From positions 1-64,000 of the forward strand of contig JAOWCC010000316.1 in the NCBI GenBank assembly GCA_030867875.1: a DNA stretch of 64,000 bases, read 5' to 3'. The notes under the pieces were generated by a model. That model had not been told where the DNA came from and did not search any database. It was given only the letters and a program-made list of their open reading frames with translations. This document shows positions 14,101 to 28,247 of the stretch, one piece after another (the first letter of the stretch is position 1; each line of letters begins with the position of its first letter). The stretch is from Actinernus sp. WN-2022 (taxonomy: Eukaryota; Cnidaria; Anthozoa; Actiniaria; Actinernidae). The translations under genes and the position numbers were made by a program.

Positions 14101-16267
14101 GATGAATCAGGAATGATGAATCAGCAATGATGAATGATGAATCAGGAATCAGCAATGATGAATCAGGAATCAGGAATGATGAATCAGGAATGATGAATCA
14201 GGAATGATGAATCAGGAATCAGGAATCAGGAATGATGATTCAGGAATGATGAATGATGAATCAGGAATGATGAATGATGAATCAGGAATGATGAATCAGG
14301 AATCAGGAATGATGAATTATGAATCAGGAATCAGCAATGATGAATCAGGAATCAGGAATGATGAATCAGGAATGATGAATCAGGAATGATGAATGATGAA
14401 TCAGGAATGATGAATGATGAATCAGGAATGATGAATCAGGAATTAGGAATCAGGAGTGATTAATCAGGAATCAGGAATGATGAATCAAGAATCAGGAATG
14501 ATGAATCAGGAATGAGGAATGATCAATCAGGAATCAGGAATGATCAATCAGGAATCAGGAATGATGAATCAGGAATGAGGAATGATGAATCAGGAATGAT
14601 GAATGATGAATCAGGAATCAGGAATCAGGAATGATGAATCAGGAATGATGAATGATGAATCGGGAATGATGAATCAGGAATCAGGAATCAGGAATGATGA
14701 ATCAGGAATCAGGAATGATGAATCAGGAATGATGAATGATGAATCAGGAATCAGGAATGATGAATCAGGAATAAGGAATGATGAATCAGGAATGATGAAT
14801 GATGAGTCAGGAATCAGGAATGATGAATCAGGAATGATGAATGATGAATCAGGAATGATGAATGATGAATCAGGAATCAGCAATGATGAATCAGGAATGA
14901 TGAATGATGAATGATGAATCAGGAATCAGCAATGATGAATCAGGAATGATGAATGATGAATCAGGAATGATGAATGATGAATGATGAATCAGGAATGATG
15001 AATCAGGAATCAGGAATGATGAATGATGAATCAGGAATGATGAATGATGAATCAGGAATGATGAATGATGAATCAGGAATGATGAATCAGGAATGATGAA
15101 TCAGCAATGATGAATGATGAATCAGGAATCAGCAATGATGAATCAGGAATCAGCAAAGATGAACCAGGAATCAGCAATGATGAATCAGGAATGATGAATC
15201 AGGAATGATGAATCAGGAATCAGGAATCAGGAATGATGATTCATGAATGATGAATGATGAATCAGGAATGATGAATCAGGAATCAGGAATGATGAATTAT
15301 GAATCAGGAATCAGCAAAGATGAACCAGGAATCAGCAATGATGAATCAGGAATGATGAATCAGGAATGATGAATCAGGAATCAGGAATCAGGAATGATGA
15401 TTCATGAATGATGAATGATGAATCAGGAATGATGAATCAGGAATCAGGAATGATGAATTATGAATCAGGAATCAGCAATGATGAATCAGGAATCAGGAAT
15501 GATGAATCAGGTATGATGAATCAGGAATGATGAATGATGAATCAGGAATGATGAATGATGAATCAGGAATGATGAATCAGGAATTAGGAATCAGGAGTGA
15601 TTAATCAGGAATGAGGAATGATGAATCAAGAATCAGGAATGATGAATCAGGAATGAGGAATGATCAATCAGGAATGAGGAATGATCAATCAGGAATCAGG
15701 AATGATGACTCAGGAATGAGGAATGATGAATCAGGAATGATGAATGATGAATCAGGAATCAGGAATCAGGAATGATGAATCAGGAATGATGAATGATGAA
15801 TCGGGAATGATGAATCAGGAATCAGGAATCAGGAATGATGAATCAGGAATCAGGAATGATGAATCAGGAATGATGAATGATGAATCAGGAATCAGGAATG
15901 ATGAATCAGGAATAAGGAATGATGAATCAGGAATGATGAATGATGAGTCAGGAATCAGGAATGATGAATCAGGAATGATGAATGATGAATCAGGAATCAG
16001 CAATGATGAATCAGGAATCAGCAATGATGAATCAGGAATGATGAATGATGAATCAGGAATCAGCAATGATGAATCAGGAATGATGAATGATGAATCAGGA
16101 ATGATGAATGATGAATCAGGAATGATGAATCAGGAATCAGGAATGATGAATGATGAATCAGGAATCAGCAATGATGAATCAGGAATCAGCAATGATGAAT
16201 CAGGAATGATGAATGATGAATCAGGATTGATGAATCAGGAATGATGAATCAGGAATCAGGAATCAGG
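11179..16267. repeat. Type 2 higher-order repeat block with irregular spacing
   Basis: Markers lie at 11179, 11361 (TGTGATT), 11529, 12509, 13181, 13573, 14455, 15596 and 16268, with spacings 182, 168, 980, 672, 392, 882, 1141 and 672 bp. The start is an aborted bridge unit: after TGTGATT at 11361 the usual 490 bp interval is replaced by 168 bp. The left arm of the large duplication ends at about 11388, so a breakpoint lies there. AATCAGC-AAAGATG-AACCAGG, with AAAGATG in place of AATGATG, marks this block near 12229 and 15151 and is shared with 44519. Confidence 0.82.
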
Positions 16268-17630
16268 AGTGATTAATCAGGAATCAGGAATGATGAATCA
16301 AGAATCAGGAATGATCAATCAGGAATGAGGAATGATCAATCAGGAATGAGGAATGATCAATCAGGAATGAGGAATGATCAATCAGGAATCAGGATTGATG
16401 AATCAGGAATGATGAATCAGGAATGATGAATCAGGAATCAGGAATGATGAATCAGGAATCAGGAATGATGATTCAGGAATTATGAATGATGAATCAGGAA
16501 TGATGAATCAGGAATCAGGAATGATGAATGATGAATCAGGAATGATGAATCAGGAATCATGAATGATGAATGATGAATCAGGAATCAGCAATGATGAATG
16601 ATGAATCAGGAATCAGCAATGATGAATCAGGAATCCGGAATGGTGAATCAGGAATGATGAATGATGGATCAGGAATGATGAATCAGGAATGATGAATCAG
16701 GAATCAGGAATGATGAATCAGGAATGATGAATCAGGAATGATGAATCAGGAATCAGGAATCAGGAATGATGAATCAGGAATGATGAATGATGAATCAGGA
16801 ATGATGAATGATGAATCAGGAATGATGAATCAGGAATCAGGAATGATGAATTATGAATCAGGAATCAGCAATGATGAATCAGGAATCAGGAATGATGAAT
16901 CAGGAATGATGAATCAGGAATGATGAATGATGAATCAGGAATGATGAATGATGAATCAGGAATGATGAATCAGGAATTAGGAATCAGGAGTGATTAATCA
17001 GGAATCAGGAATGATGAATCAAGAATCAGGAATGATGAATCAGGAATGAGGAATGATCAATCAGGAATGAGGAATGATCAATCAGGAATCAGGAATGATG
17101 AATCAGGAATGAGGAATGATGAATCAGGAATGATGAATGATGAATCAGGAATCAGGAATCAGGAATGATGAATCAGTAATGATGAATGATGAATCGGGAA
17201 TGATGAATCAGGAATCAGGAATCAGGAATGATGAATCAGGAATCAGGAATGATGAATCAGGAATGATGAATGATGAATCAGGAATCAGGAATGATGAATC
17301 AGGAATAAGGAATGATGAATCAGGAATGATGAATGATGAGTCAGGAATCAGGAATGATGAATCAGGAATGATGAATGATGAATCAGGAATGATGAATGAT
17401 GAATCAGGAATCAGCAATGATGAATCAGGAATGATGAATGATGAATGATGAATCAGGAATCAGCAATGATGAATCAGGAATGATGAATGATGAATCAGGA
17501 ATGATGAATGATGAATGATGAATCAGGAATGATGAATCAGGAATCAGGAATGATGAATGATGAATCAGGAATGATGAATGATGAATCAGGAATGATGAAT
17601 GATGAATCAGGAATGATGAATCAGGAATGA
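13922..17630. repeat. Dispersed type 2 duplication, copy 1 (partner 43288-46827)
   Basis: From AATGGTG at 13923 the sequence follows that from 43289 at offset 29366 bp, sharing AATGATG-ATTCAGG near 14234/43600 and AAAGATG-AACCAGG. The offset becomes 29211 after the 161 bp tandem duplication (15151-15472) and a +7/-1 bp change near 44604, then 29197 from the 707/721 bp interval onward. On the left the partner is preceded by AATTAGG instead of AATCCGG, marking the breakpoint. On the right the match ends at the 17631 tandem junction. Confidence 0.82.
15151..15472. repeat. 161 bp tandem duplication inside type 2
   Basis: The word CAGCAAAGATGAACC begins at 15151 and again at 15312, 161 bp (23 heptamers) later. 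What follows is the same in both units: AATCAGC, a GATTCATG junction containing the palindrome ATTCATGAAT, then AATTATG. The related block at 43288-46827 has one unit only. This explains most of the change in offset between the two blocks, from 29366 to 29211. It is a small, recent in-register duplication. Confidence 0.85.
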
Positions 17631-20318
17631 TGATTCAGGAATTATGAATGATGAATCAGGAATGATGAATCAGGAATCAGGAATGATGAATGATGAATCA
17701 GGAATGATGAATCAGGAATCATGAATGATGAATGATGAATCAGGAATCAGCAATGATGAATGATGAATCAGGAATCAGCAATGATGAATCAGGAATCCGG
17801 AATGGTGAATCAGGAATGATGAATGATGGATCAGGAATGATGAATCAGGAATGATGAATCAGGAATCAGGAATGATGAATCAGGAATGATGAATCAGGAA
17901 TGATGAATCAGGAATCAGGAATCAGGAATGATGAATCAGGAATGATGAATGATGAATCAGGAATGATGAATGATGAATCAGGAATGATGAATCAGGAATC
18001 AGGAATGATGAATTATGAATCAGGAATCAGCAATGATGAATCAGGAATCAGGAATGATGAATCAGGAATGATGAATCAGGAATGATGAATGATGAATCAG
18101 GAATGATGAATGATGAATCAGGAATGATGAATCAGGAATTAGGAATCAGGAGTGATTAATCAGGAATCAGGAATGATGAATCAAGAATCAGGAATGATGA
18201 ATCAGGAATGAGGAATGATCAATCAGGAATGAGGAATGATCAATCAGGAATCAGGAATGATGAATCAGGAATGAGGAATGATGAATCAGGAATGATGAAT
18301 GATGAATCAGGAATCAGGAATCAGGAATGATGAATCAGTAATGATGAATGATGAATCGGGAATGATGAATCAGGAATCAGGAATCAGGAATGATGAATCA
18401 GGAATCAGAATGATGAATCAGGAATGATGAATGATGAATCAGGAATCAGGAATGATGAATCAGGAATAAGGAATGATGAATCAGGAATGATGAATGATGA
18501 GTCAGGAATCAGGAATGATGAATCAGGAATGATGAATGATGAATCAGGAATGATGAATGATGAATCAGGAATCAGCAATGATGAATCAGGAATGATGAAT
18601 GATGAATGATGAATCAGGAATCAGCAATGATGAATCAGGAATGATGAATGATGAATCAGGAATGATGAATGATGAATGATGAATCAGGAATGATGAATCA
18701 GGAATCAGGAATGATGAATGATGAATCAGGAATGATGAATGATGAATCAGGAATGATGAATGATGAATCAGGAATGATGAATCAGGAATGATGAATCAGC
18801 AATGATGAATGATGAATCAGGAATCAGCAATGATGAATCAGGAATCAGCAATGATGAACCAGGAATCAGCAATGATGAATCAGGAATGATGAATCAGGAA
18901 TGATGAATCAGGAATCAGGAATCAGGAATGATGATTCATGAATGATGAATGATGAATCAGGAATGATGAATCAGGAATCAGGAATGATGAATTATGAATC
19001 AGGAATCAGCAATGATGAATCAGGAATCAGGAATGATGAATCAGGTATGATGAATCAGGAATGATGAATGATGAATCAGGAATGATGAATGATGAATCAG
19101 GAATGATGAATCAGGAATTAGGAATCAGGAGTGATTAATCAGGAATGAGGAATGATGAATCAAGAATCAGGAATGATGAATCAGGAATGAGGAATGATCA
19201 ATCAGGAATGAGGAATGATCAATCAGGAATCAGGAATGATGACTCAGGAATGAGGAATGATGAATCAGGAATGATGAATGATGAATCAGGAATCAGGAAT
19301 CAGGAATGATGAATCAGGAATGATGAATGATGAATCGGGAATGATGAATCAGGAATCAGGAATCAGGAATGATGAATCAGGAATCAGGAATGATGAATCA
19401 GGAATGATGAATGATGAATCAGGAATCAGGAATGATGAATCAGGAATAAGGAATGATGAATCAGGAATGATGAATGATGAGTCAGGAATCAGGAATGATG
19501 AATCAGGAATGATGAATGATGAATCAGGAATGATGAATGATGAATCAGGAATCAGCAATGATGAATCAGGAATGATGAATGATGAATCAGGAATCAGCAA
19601 TGATGAATCAGGAATGATGAATGATGAATCAGGAATGATGAATGATGAATCAGGAATGATGAATCAGGAATCAGGAATGATGAATGATGAATCAGGAATC
19701 AGCAATGATGAATCAGGAATCAGCAATGATGAATCAGGAATGATGAATGATGAATCAGGATTGATGAATCAGGAATGATGAATCAGGAATCAGGAATCAG
19801 GAGTGATTAATCAGGAATCAGGAATGATGAATCAAGAATCAGGAATGATGAATCAGGAATGAGGAATGATCAATCAGGAATGAGGAATGATGAATCAGGA
19901 ATGAGGAATGATGAATCAGGAATGAGGAATGATGAATCAGTAATGATGAATGATGAATCTGGAATCAGGAATGATGAATCAGGAATCAGGAATGATGAAT
20001 CAGGAATGATGAATGATATATCAGGAATCAGGAATGATGAATCAGGAAAGAGGAATGACGATCAGGAATCAGGAATGGTGAATCATGAATCAGGAATCAG
20101 GAATGATGGATCAGGAATAAGGAATGATGAATCAGGAATGATGAATGATGAGTCAGGAATCAGGAATGATGAATCAGGAATGATGAATGATGAATCAGGA
20201 ATGATGAATGATGAATCAGGAATCAGGAATGATGAATGATGAATCAGGAATGATGAATGATGAATCAGGAATGATGAATGATGAATCAGGAATGATGAAT
20301 CAGGAATTAGGAATCAGG
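16268..20318. repeat. Type 2 higher-order repeat block containing a 1162 bp tandem duplication
   Basis: Markers lie at 16268, 16989, 18151, 19130, 19802 and 20319 (721, 1162, 979, 672 and 517 bp). Units 16469-17630 and 17631-18792 are tandem copies at offset 1162 bp, with the junction at 17631 where AATGATG-ATTCAGG-AATTATG restarts. Two isolated 1 bp deletions occur, near 18408 (AATCAG followed directly by AATGATG) and near 20060 (GACG followed by ATCAGG). The block corresponds to 365-3255 at the left of the window. Confidence 0.84.
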
Positions 20319-22839
20319 AGTGATTAATCAGGAATCAGGAATGATGAATCAAGAATCAGGAATGATGAATCAGGAATGAGGAATGATCAATCAGGAATGA
20401 GGAATGATCAATCAGGAATGATGAATGATGAATCAGGAATGATGAATCAGGAATCAGGAATGATGAATGATGAATCAGGAATCAGCAATGATGAATCAGG
20501 AATCAGGAATGATGAATCAGGAATGATGGAATGATGAATCAGGATTGATGAATCAGGAATGATGAATCAGGAATCAGGAATCAGGAGTGATTAATCAGGA
20601 ATCAGGAATGATGAATCTAGAATCAGGAATGATGAATCAGGAATGAGGAATGATCAATCAGGAATGAGGAATGATGAATCAGGAATGAGGAATGATGAAT
20701 CAGGAATGAGGAATGATGAATCAGGAATGATGAATGATGAATCTGGAATCAGGAATGATGAATCAGAATCAGGAATGATGAATCAGAATGATGAATGATA
20801 TATCAGGAATCAGGAATGATGAATCAGGAAAGAGGAATGACGAATCAGGAATCAGGAATGGTGAATCATGAATCAGGAATCAGGAATGATGAATCAGAAT
20901 AAGGAATGATGAATCAGGAATGATGAATGATGAGTCAGGAATCAGGAATGATGAATCAGGAATGATGAATGATGAATGATGAATCAGGAATGATGAATCA
21001 GGAATCAGGAATGATGAATTATGAATCAGGAATCAGCTATGATGAATCAGGAATCAGGAATGATGAATCAGGAATGATGAATCAGGAATGATGAATGATG
21101 AATCAGGAATGATGAATGATGAATCAGGAATGATGAATCAGGAATTAGGAATCAGGAGTGATTAATCAGGAATCAGGAATGATGAATCAAGAATCAGGAA
21201 TGATGAATCAGGAATGAGGAATGAATCAATCAGGAATGAGGAATGATCAATCAGGAATGATGAATGATGAATCAGGAATGATGAATCAGGAATCAGGAAT
21301 GATGAATGATGAATCAGGAATCAGCAATGATGAATCAGGAATCAGGAATGATGAATCAGGAATGATGAATGATGAATCAGGATTGATGAATCAGGAATGA
21401 TGAATCAGGAATCAGGAATCAGGAGTGATTAATCAGGAATCAGGAATGATGAATCTAGAATCAGGAATGATGAATCAGGAATGAGGAATGATCAATCAGG
21501 AATGAGGAATGATGAATCAGGGAATGAGGAATGATGAATCAGGAATGAGGAATGATGAATCAGGAATGATGAATGATGAATCTGGAATCAGGAATGATGA
21601 ATCAGGAATCAGGAATGATGAATCAGGAATGATGAATGACATATCAGGAATCAGGAATGATGAATCAGGAAAGAGGAATGACGAATCAGGAAATCAGAAT
21701 GGTGAATCATGAATCAGGAATCAGGAATGATGAATCAGGAATAAGGAATGATGAATCAGGAATGATGAATGATGAGTCAGGAATCAGGAATGATGAATCA
21801 GGAATGATGAATGATGAATGATGAATCAGGAATGATGAATCAGGAATCAGGAATGATGAATTATGAATCAGGAATCAGCTATGATGAATCAGGAATCAGG
21901 AATGATGAATCAGGAATGATGAATCAGGAATGATGAATGATGAATCAGGAATGATGAATGATGAATCAGGAATGATGAATCAGGAATTAGGAATCAGGAG
22001 TGATTAATCAGGAATCAGGAATGATGAATCAAGAATCAGGAATGATGAATCAGGAATGAGGAATGATCAATCAGGAATGAGGAATGATCAATCAGGAATG
22101 ATGAATGATGAATCAGGAATGATGAATCAGGAATCAGGAATGATGAATGATGAATCAGGAATCAGCAATGATGAATCAGGAATCAGGAATGATGAATCAG
22201 GAATGATGAATGATGAATCAGGATTGATGAATCAGGAATGATGAATCAGGAAATCAGGAATCAGGAGTGATTAATCAGGAATCAGGAATGATGAATCTAG
22301 AATCAGGAATGATGAATCAGGAATGAGGAATGATCAATCAGGAATGAGGAATGATGAATCAGGAATGAGGAATGATGAATCAGGAATGAGGAATGATGAA
22401 TCAGGATGATGAATGATGAATCTGGAATCAGGAATGATGAATCAGGAATCAGGAATGATGAATCAGGAATGATGAATGACATATCAGGAATCAGGAATGA
22501 TGAATCAGGAAAGAGGAATGACGAATCAGGAATCAGGAATGGTGAATCATGAATCAGGAATCAGGAATGATGAATCAGTGAATAAGGAATGATGAATCAG
22601 GAATGATGAATGATGAGTCAGGAATCAGGAATGATGAATCAGGAATGATGAATGATGAATGATGAATCAGGAATGATGAATCAGGAATCAGGAATGATGA
22701 ATTATAAATCAGGAATCAGCAATGATGAATCAGGAATCAGGAATGATGAATCAGGAATGATGAATCAGGAATGATGAATGATGAATCAGGAATGATGAAT
22801 GATGAATCAGGAATGATGAATCAGGAATTAGGAATCAGG
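20319..22839. repeat. Type 1 higher-order repeat, three 840 bp copies with many indels
   Basis: Markers lie at 20319, 20586, 21157, 21424, 21999, 22266 and 22840. Subunit lengths of 267, 571, 267, 575, 267 and 574 bp scatter around the exact 266 and 574 bp of the counterpart at 3256-5775. TCTAGA heptamers lie at 20614, 21452 and 22294. TGACATATCA in copies two and three and AATTATA in copy three match the counterpart in the same order, which confirms the pairing. The single-base indels are private to this copy. Confidence 0.9.
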
Positions 22840-24673
22840 AGTGATTAATCAGGAATCAGGAATGATGAATCAAGAATCAGGAATGATGAGTCAGGGAATC
22901 AGGAATGATGAATCAGGATGATGAATGATGAATGATGAATCAGGAATGATGAATCAGGAATCAGGAATGATGAATTATGAATCAGGAATCAGCAATGATG
23001 AATCAGGAATTAGGAATCAGGTGTGATTAATCAGGAATCAGAATGATGAATCAAGAATCAGGAATGATGAAATCAGGAATGAGAATGATCAATCAGGAAT
23101 GAGGAATGATCAATCAGGAAATCAGGAATGATGAATCAGGAATGAGGAATGATGAATCAGGAATGATGAATGATGAATCAGGAATCAGGAATCAGGAATG
23201 ATGAATCAGGAATGATGAATGATGAATCGGGAATGATGAATCAGGAATCAGGAATCAGGAATGATGAATCAGGAATCAGGAATGATGAATCAGGAATGAT
23301 GAATGATGAATCAGGAATCAGGAATGATGAATAAGGAATAAGGAATGATGAATCAGGAATGATGAATGATGAGTCAGGAATCAGGAATGATGAATCAGGA
23401 ATGATGAATGATGAATCAGGAATCAGGAATCAGGAATGATGAATCAGGAATGATGAATGATGAATCAGGATTGATGAATCAGGAAATGATGAATCAGGAA
23501 TCAGGAATCAGGAGTGATTAATCAGGAATCAGGAATGATGAATCAAGAATCAGGAATGATGAATCAGGAATGAGGAATGATCAATCAGAATGATGAATGA
23601 TGAATCAGGAATCAGCAATGATGAATCAGGAATGATGAATGTGAATGATGAATCAGGAATCAGCAATGATGAATCAGGAATGATGAATGATGAATCAGGA
23701 ATGATGAATGATGAATGATGAATCAGGAATGATGAATCAGGAATCAGGAATGATGAATGATGAATCAGGAATGATGAATGATGAATCAGGAATGATGAAT
23801 GATGAATCAGGAATGATGAATGATGAATCAGGAATGATGAATCAGGAATGATGAATCAGCAATGATGAATGATGAATCAGGAATCAGCAATGATGAATCA
23901 GGAATCAGCAATGATGAACCAGGAATCAGCAATGATGAATCAGGAATGATGAATCAGGAATGATGAATCAGGAATCAGGAATCAGGAATGATGATTCATG
24001 AATGATGAATGATGAATCAGGAATGATGAATCAGGAATCAGGAATGATGAATTATGAATCAGGAATCAGCAATGATGAATCAGGAATCAGGAATGATGAA
24101 TCAGGTATGATGAATCAGGAATGATGAATGATGAATCAGGAATGATGAATGATGAATCAGGAATGATGAATCAGGAATTAGGAATCAGGAGTGATTAATC
24201 AGGAATGAGGAATGATGAATCAAGAATCAGGAATGATGAATCAGGAATGAGGAATGATCAATCAGGAATGAGGAATGATCAATCAGGAATCAGGAATGAT
24301 GACTCAGGAATGAGGAATGATGAATCAGGAATGATGAATGATGAATCAGGAATCAGGAATCAGGAATGATGAATCAGGAATGATGAATGATGAATCGGGA
24401 ATGATGAATCAGGGAATCAGGAATCAGGAATGATGAATCAGGAATCAGGAATGATGAATCAGGAATGATGAATGATGAATCAGGAATCAGGAATGATGAA
24501 TCAGGAATAAGGAATGATGAATCAGGAATGATGAATGATGAGTCAGGAATCAGAATGATGAATCAGGAATGATGAATGATGAATCAGGAATGATGAATGA
24601 TGAATCAGGAATCAGCAATGATGAATCAGGAATGATGAATGATGAATCAGGAATCAGCAATGATGAATCAGGA
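20529..24673. other. Indel-rich zone 1, loss of 7 bp register
   Basis: I count about 23 single-base events here. Apparent insertions are near 20529, 21226, 21521, 21691, 22252, 22579, 22896, 23070, 23120, 23484 and 24412. Apparent deletions are near 20766, 20786, 20897, 21697, 22406, 22917, 23041, 23084, 23589, 23639, 24554 and 24673. Many lengthen or shorten the GG or AA dinucleotide of the heptamer. Marker register modulo 7 moves 5,6,3,4,5,6,6,6,0,5,4 through the zone and is almost constant outside. The counterpart at about 3465-7605 has no net register change. Low consensus accuracy is the simplest reading; real local decay is the alternative. Confidence 0.85.
22840..24189. repeat. Bridge higher-order repeat (182 + 491 + 677 bp)
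   Basis: AGTGATT at 22840, TGTGATT at 23022 and AGTGATT at 23513 and 24190 correspond to 5776, 5958, 6448 and 7106. The last interval is 19 bp longer than its partner. One extra 21 bp word (AATGATG-AATGATG-AATCAGG, around 23820) accounts for +21 and two single-base deletions for -2. It lies inside indel-rich zone 1. Confidence 0.82.
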
Positions 24674-26568
24674 TGATGAATGATGAATCAGGAATGATGA
24701 ATGATGAATCAGGAATGATGAATCAGGAATCAGGAATGATGAATGATGAATCAGGAATCAACAATGATGAATCAGGAATCAGCAATGATGAATCAGGAAT
24801 GATGAATGATGAATCAGGATTGATGAATCAGGAATGATGAATCAGGAATCAGGAATCAGGAGTGATTAATCAGGAATCAGGAATGATGAATCAAGAATCA
24901 GGAATGATGAATCAGGAATCAGGAATGATCAATCAGGAATGAGGAATGATGAATCAGGAATGAGGAATGATGAATCAGGAATGAGGAATGATGAATCAGT
25001 AATGATGAATGATGAATCTGGAATCAGGAATGATGAATCAGGAATCAGGAATGATGAATCAGGAATGATGAATGATATATCAGGAATCAGGAATGATGAA
25101 TCAGGAAAGAGGAATGACGAATCAGGAATCAGGAATGGTGAATCATGAATCAGGAATCAGGAATGATGGATCAGGAATAAGGAATGATGAATCAGGAATG
25201 ATGAATGATGAGTCAGGAATCAGGAATGATGAATCAGGAATGATGAATGATGAATCAGGAATGATGAATGATGAATCAGGAATCAGGAATGATGAATGAT
25301 GATTCATGAATGATGAATGATGAATCAGGAATGATGAATCAGGAATCAGGAATGATGAATTATGAATCAGGAATCAGCAATGATGAATCAGGAATCAGGA
25401 ATGATGAATCAGGTATGATGAATCAGGAATGATGAATGATGAATCAGGAATGATGAATGATGAATCAGGAATGATGAATCAGGAATTAGGAATCAGGAGT
25501 GATTAATCAGGAATGAGGAATGATGAATCAAGAATCAGGAATGATGAATCAGGAATGAGGAATGATCAATCAGGAATGAGGAATGATCAATCAGGAATCA
25601 GGAATGAGGAATGATGAATCAGGAATGATGAATGATGAATCAGGAATCAGGAATCAGGAATGATGAATCAGGAATGATGAATGATGAATCGGGAATGATG
25701 AATCAGGAATCAGGAATCAGGAATGATGAATCAGGAATCAGGAATGATGAATCAGGAATGATGAATGATGAATCAGGAATCAGGAATGATGAATCAGGAA
25801 TAAGGAATGATGAATCAGGAATGATGAATGATGAGTCAGGAATCAGGAATGATGAATCAGGAATGATGAATGATGAATCAGGAATGATGAATGATGAATC
25901 AGGAATCAGCAATGATGAATCAGGAATGATGAATGATGAATCAGGAATCAGCAATGATGAATCAGGAATGATGAATGATGAATCAGGAATGATGAATGAT
26001 GAATCAGGAATGATGAATCAGGAATCAGGAATGATGAATGATGAATCAGGAATCAGCAATGATGAATCAGGAATCAGCAATGATGAATCAGGAATGATGA
26101 ATGATGAATCAGGATTGATGAATCAGGAATGATGAATCAGGAATCAGGAATCAGGAGTGATTAATCAGGAATCAGGAATGATGAATCAAGAATCAGGAAT
26201 GATGAATCAGGAATGAGGAATGATCAATCAGGAATGAGGAATGATGAATCAGGAATGAGGAATGATGAATCAGGAATGAGGAATGATGAATCAGTAATGA
26301 TGAATGATGAATCTGGAATCAGGAATGATGAATCAGGAATCAGGAATGATGAATCAGGAATGATGAATGATATATCAGGAATCAGGAATGATGAATCAGG
26401 AAAGAGGAATGACGAATCAGGAATCAGGAATGGTGAATCATGAATCAGGCATCAGGAATGATGGATCAGGAATCAGGAATGATGAATGATGAATCAGGAA
26501 TGATGAATGATGAATCAGGAATGATGAATGATGAATCAGGAATGATGAATCAGGAATTAGGAATCAGG
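24190..26568. repeat. Type 2 higher-order repeat block
   Basis: Markers lie at 24190, 24861, 25498, 26156 and 26569 (671, 637, 658 and 413 bp), matching 7106-9499. The 658 bp interval is 14 bp shorter than its partner because the AATGATG-ACTCAGG pair is missing near 25610. AATCGGG lies near 24385 and 25688. AATCAACAATG near 24770 is a private substitution of AATCAGC. The shared variant AATCAGG-CATCAGG lies near 26450. Confidence 0.83.
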
Positions 26569-28247
26569 AGTGATTAATCAGGAATCAGGAATGATGAATC
26601 AAGAATCAGGAATGATGAATCAGGAATGAGGAATGATCAATCAGGAATGAGGAATGATCAATCAGGAATGATGAATGATGAATCAGGAATGATGAATCAG
26701 GAATCAGGAATGATGAATGATGAATCAGGAATCAGCAATGATGAATCAGGAATCAGGAATGATGAATCAGGAATGATGAATGATGAATCAGGATTGATGA
26801 ATCAGGAATGATGAATCAGGAATCAGGAATCAGGAGTGATTAATCAGGAATCAGGAATGATGAATCTAGAATCAGGAATGATGAATCAGGAATGAGGAAT
26901 GATCAATCAGGAATGAGGAATGATGAATCAGGAATGAGGAATGATGAATCAGGAATGAGGAATGATGAATCAGGAATGATGAATGATGAATCTGGAATCA
27001 GGAATGATGAATCAGGAATCAGGAATGATGAATCAGGAATGATGAATGATATATCAGGAATCAGGAATGATGAATCAGGAAAGAGGAATGACGAATCAGG
27101 AATCAGGAATGGTGAATCATGAATCAGGAATCAGGAATGATGAATCAGGAATAAGGAATGATGAATCAGGAATGATGAATGATGAGTCAGGAATCAGGAA
27201 TGATGAATCAGGAATGATGAATGATGAATGATGAATCAGGAATGATGAATCAGGAATCAGGAATGATGAATTATGAATCAGGAATCAGCTATGATGAATC
27301 AGGAATCAGGAATGATGAATCAGGAATGATGAATCAGGAATGATGAATGATGAATCAGGAATGATGAATGATGAATCAGGAATGATGAATCAGGAATTAG
27401 GAATCAGGAGTGATTAATCAGGAATCAGGAATGATGAATCAAGAATCAGGAATGATGAATCAGGAATGAGGAATGATCAATCAGGAATGAGGAATGATCA
27501 ATCAGGAATGATGAATGATGAATCAGGAATGATGAATCAGGAATCAGGAATGATGAATGATGAATCAGGAATCAGCAATGATGAATCAGGAATCAGGAAT
27601 GATGAATCAGGAATGATGAATGATGAATCAGGATTGATGAATCAGGAATGATGAATCAGGAATCAGGAATCAGGAGTGATTAATCAGGAATCAGGAATGA
27701 TGAATCTAGAATCAGGAATGATGAATCAGGAATGAGGAATGATCAATCAGGAATGAGGAATGATGAATCAGGAATGAGGAATGATGAATCAGGAATGAGG
27801 AATGATGAATCAGGAATGATGAATGATGAATCTGGAATCAGGAATGATGAATCAGGAATCAGGAATGATGAATCAGGAATGATGAATGATATAACAGGAA
27901 TCAGGAATGATGAATCAGGAAAGAGGAATGACGAATCAGGAATCAGGAATGGTGAATCATGAATCAGGAATCAGGAATGATGAATCAGGAATAAGGAATG
28001 ATGAATCAGGAATGATGAATGATGAGTCAGGAATCAGGAATGATGAATCAGGAATGATGAATGATGAATGATGAATCAGGAATGATGAATCAGGAATCAG
28101 GAATGATGAATTATGAATCAGGAATCAGCAATGATGAATCAGGAATCAGGAATGATGAATCAGGAATGATGAATCAGGAATGATGAATGATGAATCAGGA
28201 ATGATGAATGATGAATCAGGAATGATGAATCAGGAATTGGAAACAGG
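26569..28247. repeat. Type 1 higher-order repeat, two 840 bp copies
   Basis: Markers lie at 26569, 26835, 27409, 27675 and 28248, with TCTAGA heptamers at 26863 and 27703. The block duplicates 9500-11178 at a constant offset of 17069 bp, including TGATATAACA near 27888 and the AATTGG-AAACAGG lesion near 28237. The constant offset shows no net indel difference between the copies over this stretch. Confidence 0.92.

Noticed and set aside
21509..21540. The identical GGG insertion at 21521 and 36661 as a shared inherited variant
   Set aside because: Both lie in different indel-rich zones, GGG insertions also occur at 22896, 24412 and 38630, and neighbouring copies do not share them. Independent errors at a GG run are more likely.
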